Positions 57,176 to 64,000 of a stretch of 64,000 nucleotides of DNA are shown one piece after another. Position 1 is the first letter of the stretch; each line of letters begins with the position of its first letter. The notes below the pieces were generated by a model, which saw nothing but the letters and a program-made list of their open reading frames with translations, made no database searches and was not told where the DNA came from. Source of the stretch: Ehretia macrophylla (Eukaryota > Streptophyta > Magnoliopsida > Boraginales > Ehretiaceae); NCBI GenBank assembly GCA_037974665.1, contig CM075772.1, positions 43,862,552-43,926,551 of the forward strand, written 5' to 3'. A program made the translations under genes and the position numbers.

Positions 57176-60100
57176 CAATATATTTGAACTTCTCATAATA
57201 AATTCATAAATTTTAAAAAATCATCCCAAACTGAACTTGTTTGATATGTCAGCCACAATTTAAAATAATGTTGAAACTATATGATTCATATAATTAAAAT
57301 CGTGACTGTAATTTACAACTGTTACAAATAGAAATATATCAACACTTCGGAAGTGTATTTAACTTCAAAGTATACAGTTAACATTATAACAAATTATTCT
57401 TCATTTTCATCACTAGGTGAAGATGAAATAATGTTGCTCTTCAGGTTGAGTACAGATCTTTGTGTAGAGGACATCCAACACCTGGCTCTGCTTCTGCAAT
57501 TATTGCTGAAGTTGATTGATCAACTCGTTCCGACACTGTACAATCTGTCAACCCTTTTGCGATGAGCCTTCTTGAAAACCTCCGCATAAGTCACTATCCT
57601 CCCTAATTATGCATATTACGTGCAAGCTGATAAAGATAACAAACAATATTACAATCAAAGTTGAGACTTTGAAAGAAAAACAAGAAAAACATTTTTTCAA
57701 AAACCTACGCTTTTTCCTAACTTAGTGACAAGTAGCATTAACTAACTATAAACTATTTAAGAATTATTTCTTACTTTTCATTGCACATTCATGAATCCAA
57801 GTTGAACACTCTAAACACAGTAAATTAACCAATCGGTAAAGCTTGCAGTTCATATATAAAGTTATTTCACATAAGGTAGAAGTAATTCAATGGAATAGAT
57901 ATTGTAATATCTGAGACCGACCATGCATTTACAAATATTCTTATAATTATTTGTTTTTAAATTATAATTAGTCATCTCAATATCTAGGATTAAGTTATAC
58001 TTGAATTAATAAAACCTACTAGGTGCTTCTAGTTTTCATAACATGAATGAAACTCACAAATATATAACCTATCAAACTAAGCATTCATTTCAATTCAAGA
58101 AGAAATGATTAGTGTGGTAAGAACAGATAGATAGTTCAAGTTTGAGGTTTTGAAGTTAGTACTTTACTTGTATACTTGTCATTCATATTAAATAAACTTT
58201 TGTAGATTATTTTACTTAGGATTTGCTAGAGAATAATATGAGGATATAATAGTTGATAGGAAAATATTATTATAAGATCAAAGAAAGATATATATTGTCA
58301 ATCCTAGCTTATTAAGTGTAGGGTACTTTGCTTTAATACTAAGAGATATACTTAGATTTGCTAGAGAATAATACGAGGACATTATAGTTAGTTGCAGGGA
58401 AATAAACTAGTGACTAGGTATCAATTGTATAGCAATCCTAAAGGAAGGAAAAGTACTTTATCTTTTGGATTAAGTAACTATTATAGCCTTATTGACTAAA
58501 TAGATAAAAGCTATAGCTTATGAAGTAAGAAGAACTAGAATAATTAGCTAAATATGGTATATATATTAAATAGATTGCGAATTAAAAATAGCCAATGTTA
58601 CCCTTTATGATAATGGCTAAATAGCAAACTTCACTTGAGAGATATAGCAGATCTGACCTAGGAAACAAAAAAGGGAATTCCAGTATTAGTTGAACAATTT
58701 AATTTTATAGCATAGATTATTTGAAGACATTTAGAGTCATTATGAGCAAGATTAACTAAGATAGTATTTATTTGTATCTTACTCCGTTTCATAACATTAA
58801 TACAATAATCTTAGTTTACAAATAGAAAGTTTGGTACATCCTCTAATTAATTAACAGGTATATGAATATTTAGGTTTTGAATGATTAGGACACTAACTAA
58901 ATTAAGCAACCATCATCATCAAAACTCCACACGGCCTTAATAGAATTAAGCAACCAAACACTAAGTTATATTAGTTGCTTGCCATCTTGCACCTCTGCAC
59001 CATAGTTTGCAACGTTAGTAAATTATCATCAATTTCATCATTTGCTTCGCCATCATCATCAAAACTCCACCAAGCCTTCATCTAAACTGCCACCACCTGC
59101 TTAAGTTATTATTCCCAGCACACACACGGCATCACCATCATCCTCCAACCAAATGACTTCTTCAGCTTAACGTTGCATGGTAGACACGATAGTCTAACTA
59201 GCATTTATTCTAAGATGCAGATTATCATAATCTATTAATGCTAGATAGTTGAGCAATTTAACTCCATTGTAGCATTGTTTCAACTCATAGTCTGCAATAT
59301 AAATCAATATAATTTACTAAAAGCTAACCTTTTAGTTTTGAGCCTTGATATACTTTTCCAAGCCAAGCACTAACATGTATTCACAAAACAAATCATTAAC
59401 AAAATAAATACCGATAACACATCATATATTAATTAAAACCTATGTACAATGAAGATCGACAACAAGATAAAAGAAGAAAGTGAAATGAAAAAGAAGTTTC
59501 AAATTGAAGATATTAGAACCAGAATACTTTACTCAACATGGGTAATAAAAATACTAAACAAAAACTAAAGAGTAAGAAATATGGAAGGAAAAGAAAAATA
59601 GAAAGAAATAGGAATGATGAAGAAAGACGGTTGAGGCTCAGATATATATTAATCAAGGAAGAGTCAAAGTTGCAAGCTATATAGAATACTTTAACAACCT
59701 TTGGATTGTCGTCTCCAACAAGACTAAATCTAATTTAAAGTAGGACACAAAAACCATCTCAATCAGAAGGGAACAATATAAACGCCACACATGAAAAGAC
59801 AATAGTCATACAAAGCTGGCCAAAACTTAAACAATTACTAGGCACACTGACAATTGAAAACTAAAGACACAAATTTCAAGACAGTCACAGCATATGTGTA
59901 AAACCAAACACGGAAAATTGGCTAGTCCATGGGTCTAGTATGCTGGCATATATCAAAGTTCATGGCCAGCAAACTTTCAAAAGTATAAAGCAACATAGAA
60001 TTTCATATATATGATTCGAAGCACTAAAACTTGATGAAAAGGAAACAAAAAAGCAGAGGAAATAATTAAACCAATTTAAAAAGTCTGTACATAACATAAT

Positions 60101-60660
60101 CTATCCCAACTCTAGGCAATAATCTCTATCATCCTCCTTGTATATAAGAGGGAGCAATAAGGCCCCTTTCAATCAATAGTATTACTTCAAAGCTCAATTC
60201 CATTTTGCACAAACTAAAACTATCATATTAAGTAAATGCAAAGAAAGCAACACCCAATGAGAACATAAGACATTTTCTCAAAAATATCACGGATAAAAAT
60301 ATTAATTCAGAAAATGACTTGGAACTCACAACCACCTAACCGAACCACCCAACGCATAGTTCATAAGTAATCCATATCACATATTTGGACCCACTAAATA
60401 TGTATTCAATCTATCTTATCTCTTCACACACACACATATATACAGATAAACAAAAGAATTACAAATACATTCAGGCTGCCAAAGCTTCTAATGCTCATAA
60501 CTTCAGTTTTAAATCAATTGGTGTTAACAAAAGTACCACAATATCTTATATCGTAGTTTTAGAATTTGTGTTCTTATGACCTTTAGATACTTTGTTCCAA
60601 AGGAAATGAAAAAAACTTATCTGTTAGAAATATAGAAATAACTTATATGTGTTTATGCAG
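57176..60660. other. AT-rich CACTA interior, no gene recognised
   Basis: Only short unsupported open frames occur. The last part may be intron DNA carried along with the ABCB exon, because the exon is preceded by TTTATGCAG. No transposase motif was found on either strand by eye. Confidence 0.5.
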
Positions 60661-60996
60661 GTCGGTGAGAGAGGTGTACAAATGTCTGGAAGACAAAACC
60701 AGAGAATAGCAATTGCAAGAGCCATTATTAAAGCACCCAAAATTCTCAAAATTGACGACGGTACCAGTGGATTGGACTCAAAATCAGAGCGAACTGTCCA
60801 AGAAGCTCTGGACAAGGCAGCTTTGGGGCGTACTACCCTCGTCATTGCGCATTGCCTTTCCATCATAAAAAGAGCTGACATCATTACTGCGGTCCAAAAT
60901 GGCCAGGTCGTGGAAATTGGCTCACATGAGGAGCTCATTGAGATTGAAAATGGTCAATACGCATCACTTATTCAGCTGCAACAAACTGAAAATTGA
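60661..60996 (+). pseudogene. ABCB-type ABC transporter nucleotide-binding domain fragment, captured
   Basis: After an intron acceptor (ATGCAG) an open frame of 111 residues covers the second half of an ABC ATPase domain, most like plant ABCB15-type exporters: [20 protein letters not shown], Walker B region [14 protein letters not shown]-loop, and IAHCLS at the switch His (residue 64), ending LIQLQQTEN and a stop. Key positions are damaged: signature MSGGQ is MSGRQ, LLLDEATSALD is [11 protein letters not shown] (catalytic Glu to Asp), and AHRLS is AHCLS. Walker A, the membrane domains and the second half-transporter are absent. It is a gene fragment carried by the CACTA element, not a working transporter. 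Whether it is transcribed as antisense or chimeric RNA is unknown. Confidence 0.85.
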
Positions 60997-61129
60997 TATA
61001 CATGACACAAAAAAAGTAAATTAAAATAAATATAGAAAAATATTGTATATAATGTATGTAGATGTATGTATACATGTGTATATATAGATACATATACATA
61101 AACTTATATATGTATATGTATGGGATATA

Positions 61130-61335
61130 TTTGGGGGGTGACAGATCTGGGGGGGTAGTGATTCGCAGGGGTAGGGGTGGTGCTTCGCGAGGGTGGTGGT
61201 GGTACTTCGCGGGGGTGGTAGTGGTGCTTCGCGGGGGGTGGGGGTGGTGCTTCGCGGGGGTGGTAGTGGTGGTGCTTCGCGAGGGGTGGGGGTGGTGCTT
61301 CGCAGGGGTGGTGGTGGTGACATATATGGTTGGTG
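61130..61335. repeat. G-rich minisatellite (GGTGCTTCGCGGGGGTGGTGGTGG type)
   Basis: About eight units of GTGGTGCTTCGCGGGGGTGG-like sequence, 21-36 bp long, give long frames of low-complexity protein on both strands. Runs of four or more G recur on the plus strand, so G-quadruplex formation is possible. It is a compositional island in AT-rich DNA. Confidence 0.88.
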
Positions 61336-61454
61336 GGGAGGCGGGTGTTCTTCGCTGGAAGGGAGAGGGCGTGTAGCTGTATGTATACATAGTCAAACAT
61401 CAAATAAAATTTATGTACTATTTAATTAATTCTTTAATTAGTTAATACAAATTT

Positions 61455-61615
61455 AAATCTCCATTGGAGACAGCCTGCGTTTGCTGTCTCCAATTTGGAG
61501 ATGGCAAAGGCTCCTGTCTCCAAAGTTGCAGACGGGGTTCATCTCTCGTCTCCAACTTTGGAGATGGGATTGATCCCGTCTCCATTAGAGATGGCCTGTG
61601 TTCCTCGTTTTTAAT
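61455..61615. repeat. CACTA internal GGAGACGG/CTGTCTCC inverted repeats
   Basis: Alternating GGAGACAG and CTGTCTCCAA words occur in both orientations, related to the 3' subterminal repeats at 62245-62399. Confidence 0.7.
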
Positions 61616-62244
61616 ACGTAGAATGTAAAAAATTATAATTAATTATTTTTAAAAATTAAAATTATGAAAATTATAATAATAAAAAAAATTGTATATTTAA
61701 AGTTATTAAATTTAATCTTATTAATTAAATAAAAAAACTTTATTAATGTCTTTGTTCTCTTTTTTTTATTATAATAAATGATTGAAGGATAAGTCAACAA
61801 GTGAAAGGTTCTTAGTTCAAAACGCGCCTAGCTATGTTAATTCACTAATCACTTCCTGCGATGCAATTTAATGATTCAAAAGGTGAAATTAGAAGATTTA
61901 ATATAAATAACTAAAACCAATCAATATAGAGAATAGTAAAATAATTATTTCATGCAATTCATTCAAATGTAGATTAATTAATTATAATTACTAAAATATT
62001 CAGATAGCTCGTCCAGTTTCGAGCAACTAAGTAAATAAATATAATTATTTAAAATAATCTTTTAGCCCGTTCAGATCCGGACGCGGGCTTCCTGATCGAA
62101 CTGTAAAAAAAATTAAATTTTAAGACATGTAAAATAATTTTAAAATAATTAAAATAATATAGGGGTGGGGGTGGGGGGTGGGGGTAAGGCGGATGGGGTA
62201 AGGATGGGGGATTATGAAAATAAATTGTTTTGGGCGAGGGATTG

Positions 62245-62399
62245 GAGACGGAAGGCGCTGTCATCTCCAATTTTGGAGACGGGAGGCGCTGCTGCCTCCA
62301 AAATTGGAGACGGGAGGCGCTGCCGCCTCCAAAATTGGAGACGGGAGGCGATACCGTCTCTAATTTTGGTGACGGAAAGCGCTGCCATCTCCAATTTTG
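62245..62399. repeat. 31-bp tandem repeat, five phased units, CACTA 3' subterminal
   Basis: GAGACGG starts at 62245, 62276, 62307 and 62338, and a GTGACGG variant at 62369. Each unit ends CCAATTTTG or CCAAAATTG, making small hairpins (TCTCCAATTTTGGAGA) across unit borders. Confidence 0.92.
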
Positions 62400-62581
62400 G
62401 AGACGACAAACTTTGTCGTCACTGTTGGTGACAGCTTGGTGACGTTTTTTTCCGTCTCATACTATGCGGTCACTGACCTGTCACAAAATTGGCTTCAACC
62501 TTTCCCTTCACAAAGTCGTCGCCGTATTAGCGACGGGATGGCAACGGCCCGTCGCAAAATTTAATTTTTTTTGTAGTGCAA

Positions 62582-63072
62582 GTGAATATATACGTGTTTC
62601 TCTTTCCGAGTAAGTAAGCATAGCAAATTCACATGTCAAAATTAAATGAGTAATGATCAATGAGAAATTTGATGATAAAGCTGAAGGATCAACTTTAAAA
62701 AATAAAAAAATAAAAAAAAAATTAGGAAATGGGTTTGTTCCATATAAAAATAAATAAAGCCAAGAATGTCACGTTATATGAACAAAATTTGACACTTGTT
62801 TTGTGCTCGAATTCATGTTCGTGGGTTCGATTATCACTTTATTTTTTGATGCAACATTTTTTTTTTAAAAAAATTCTACAAAAAAAATTGGGCAATTATT
62901 CCACAATTTATTTTACAATTTATTCTAAAATAGATAACATAAATAAATATTCAGCTTTTTGTTTTTGCATACTTAAATGCTTTGCAAGATTAGTGGAGAT
63001 GGTTACTGACTCTTATCTTTAGTAACTATTTTCACTATGATATTTTTTGGTAATTCTTATTACTTGTAATTG
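62582..63072. other. Unit C flank resuming after the CACTA element
   Basis: Matches the start of the unit (TGAATATATACGTGTTTCTC) and then 11490-11830 of unit A. This order shows the arrangement without the copia element and remnant promoter. No gene is seen. Confidence 0.7.
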
Positions 63073-63644
63073 TGATGTGTAAAGCTACTTTGGGAAAGTA
63101 AAGAATAAATAAATAAAATGGGAGACAAATATGCATTGGTTTCCATATGCATTGGTTTCCATATTAAATGGAAAGATGATGATGGATAAGAATAAAATAT
63201 GAAGAAGTTGGTGAAGTAATATGCTATCCAGCATGGAAAGTTGTTCCTACAATGTGCACAACAGATCAACAATGCGGTTTCATTATGCTATAAATAGCAG
63301 GCCATTTCTTCAGCTCTAATCATCCCAAAATGGAGAGAAAACATTGTGAGTTTTCTTGAGTGTTATCTTTTTTATTTGTTGTCTTTACTTTGTGAGTAAG
63401 AATTAGTTTCTCCTATTATTTGAGAGAGTGGAATTATTCTCTTCTTATATTAGAGAGAAGGCCATTGTAAAATATTTTTACATCATAGTGAATCCTTTTA
63501 TACTTGCCCGTAGTTTTTTCCTTAATTTGTTTAAGGGTTTTCCACGTAAAAATATTGTGTCTCAATTATCCTATTTTTCTCAGTCCTATTTTAGCTGTGT
63601 GATACCGCTTCGCCCCAAACGTTCTGCTGCGTCGATACCCAACA
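63073..63644 (+). mobile_element. Copia 5' LTR (572 bp) with primer site
   Basis: Begins TGATGTGTAAAGC right where similarity to unit A stops (after GTAATTG) and ends GATACCCAACA. It is followed by TGGTATCAGAGCC (63646-63658), a perfect Met-tRNA primer-binding site. The LTR has a TATA-like CTATAAATAG near 63290. The expected target duplication would be AATTG; its second copy lies beyond the window. Confidence 0.88.
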
Positions 63645-63770
63645 GTGGTATCAGAGCCACTGGTTGCGGGGTTACTGTTCACGGTTTTGATGTTATTCAC
63701 GTGTATGGTACTATTCACAGTGAAATAGTGGGAGCCGGTTCAAGTTGAAAAGCAGATCATCGTTAACACT

Positions 63771-64000
63771 ATGCCGGCAAAATTTGAAATCGAGAAGTTC
63801 AACAGGAGCAAATTTTTCCTTTGGAAATTGAAGATGAAGGCAATCTTGAGAAAGGAGAATTGCTTGGCCGCAATCGGAGACAAACCAGAGGAGGTGACAG
63901 ATGACAATAAGTGGATATAAATGGATAACAATGCTATGGCTAATTTGCATATGGCGTTGGCAGATTCGGTACTGTCAAGCGTGGAGGAAAAGAAGTCAGC
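63771..64000 (+). pseudogene. Copia gag, N-terminal part, stop codon at residue 50, runs off the window
   Basis: ATG at 63771 starts a frame with FEIEKFNRSKFFLWKLKMKA and NCLAAIGDKPEEVTDDNKW, typical of Tnt1-like copia gag. A TAA at 63918-63920 interrupts it, after which the same frame continues with MANLHMALADSVLSSVEEKK to the window edge. The single stop suggests a fairly young but inactive copy. Pol should follow outside the window. Confidence 0.85.

Larger units (their letters stand above)
56713..62578 (+). mobile_element. Non-autonomous CACTA element (5,866 bp) with captured ABCB exon
   Basis: Ends are CATTACAAAAAAAATTAG at 56713 and the reverse complement of CACTACAAAAAAAATTAA at 62578; the next bases (ATTTTGCGA) also match. 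The 3-bp target duplication CAA is at 56710-56712 and 62579-62581. In units A/B the same site reads GACTCAAGTG, a clean empty site. Subterminal GC-rich repeats are at both ends. No transposase was recognised. An ABCB transporter fragment lies at 60661-60996. Orientation is nominal. Confidence 0.92.
53130..64000. repeat. Tandem unit C, partial and rearranged
   Basis: Unit C follows A and B through gene 1C and its 3' flank up to 56712. A CACTA element then interrupts it. From 62582 it resumes with sequence like 1-110 and then like 11490-11830, until a new copia LTR begins at 63073. Unit C lacks the copia element that follows gene 1 in A and B, so here gene 1 keeps its original 3' flank. Confidence 0.88.

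Noticed and set aside
60661-60996. Functional ABC transporter gene
   Set aside because: Only part of one nucleotide-binding domain is present, with altered signature and Walker B residues, inside a CACTA element.
61021-61429. Several overlapping Pro-, Gly- and Thr-rich frames of 78-142 codons
   Set aside because: They arise from the G-rich minisatellite in all six frames; no start context or family match.
62165-62442. Repeat-containing frames of 65-88 codons
   Set aside because: They are produced by the 31-bp tandem repeat of the CACTA end.

Overview
This looks like nuclear DNA of a flowering plant, most likely a eudicot. It is AT-rich, its genes have spliceosomal introns, and it is dense in plant transposons: Ty1/copia, Ty3/gypsy, L1-type LINE, CACTA, a Mutator-like MITE and TRIMs. 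No microbial operon, CRISPR array, rRNA or tRNA was seen. The species cannot be named from the sequence.

The window is a large tandem array. A unit of about 26.5 kb occurs twice in full (unit A, 1-26578; unit B, 26579-53129) and a third time in part (unit C, from 53130). Each full unit holds relics of one gene family in a fixed order: (1) a short three-exon gene for a 101-residue Phloem Protein 2 / Nictaba-like protein with an internal deletion (1A 2755-3294, 1B 29326-29871, 1C 55863-56408); (2) a fused promoter-exon remnant of another copy (10284-11085; 36318-37117); (3) a full-length 148-residue PP2-like gene (2A 15755-16536, 2B 41782-42563); (4) a frameshifted, 5'-truncated PP2 pseudogene (25915-26270; 52463-52818). 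The genes share related upstream DNA, including a roughly 50-bp element present three or four times before each intact gene, and a related 3' flank. The 26.5-kb unit therefore grew from an older, smaller gene-plus-flank repeat.

Transposons explain most other differences. A copia element (3318-10283; 29895-36317) starts directly after gene 1 in A and B. LINE pieces lie in the gene 2 upstream region. Unit A alone carries 5.7 kb of gypsy-derived DNA (19271-25014) with a phased 40-bp minisatellite and hairpin repeats. Unit B alone carries a 6.6-kb nested cluster (43855-50442) with a 551-bp TRIM, a small gag-only LTR element and a 5'-truncated LINE. In unit C a 5,866-bp CACTA element (56713-62578) carrying a piece of an ABCB transporter gene sits exactly in a site that is empty in A and B. 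The window ends in the 5' end of another copia element (63073 onward).

The working genes are probably only the five intact PP2-like genes. PP2/Nictaba proteins are nucleocytoplasmic or phloem lectins linked to stress and defence. The mini-PP2 gene keeps an open frame in all three copies despite losing the middle of the domain, which is the most interesting biological point here. Expression cannot be judged from sequence.
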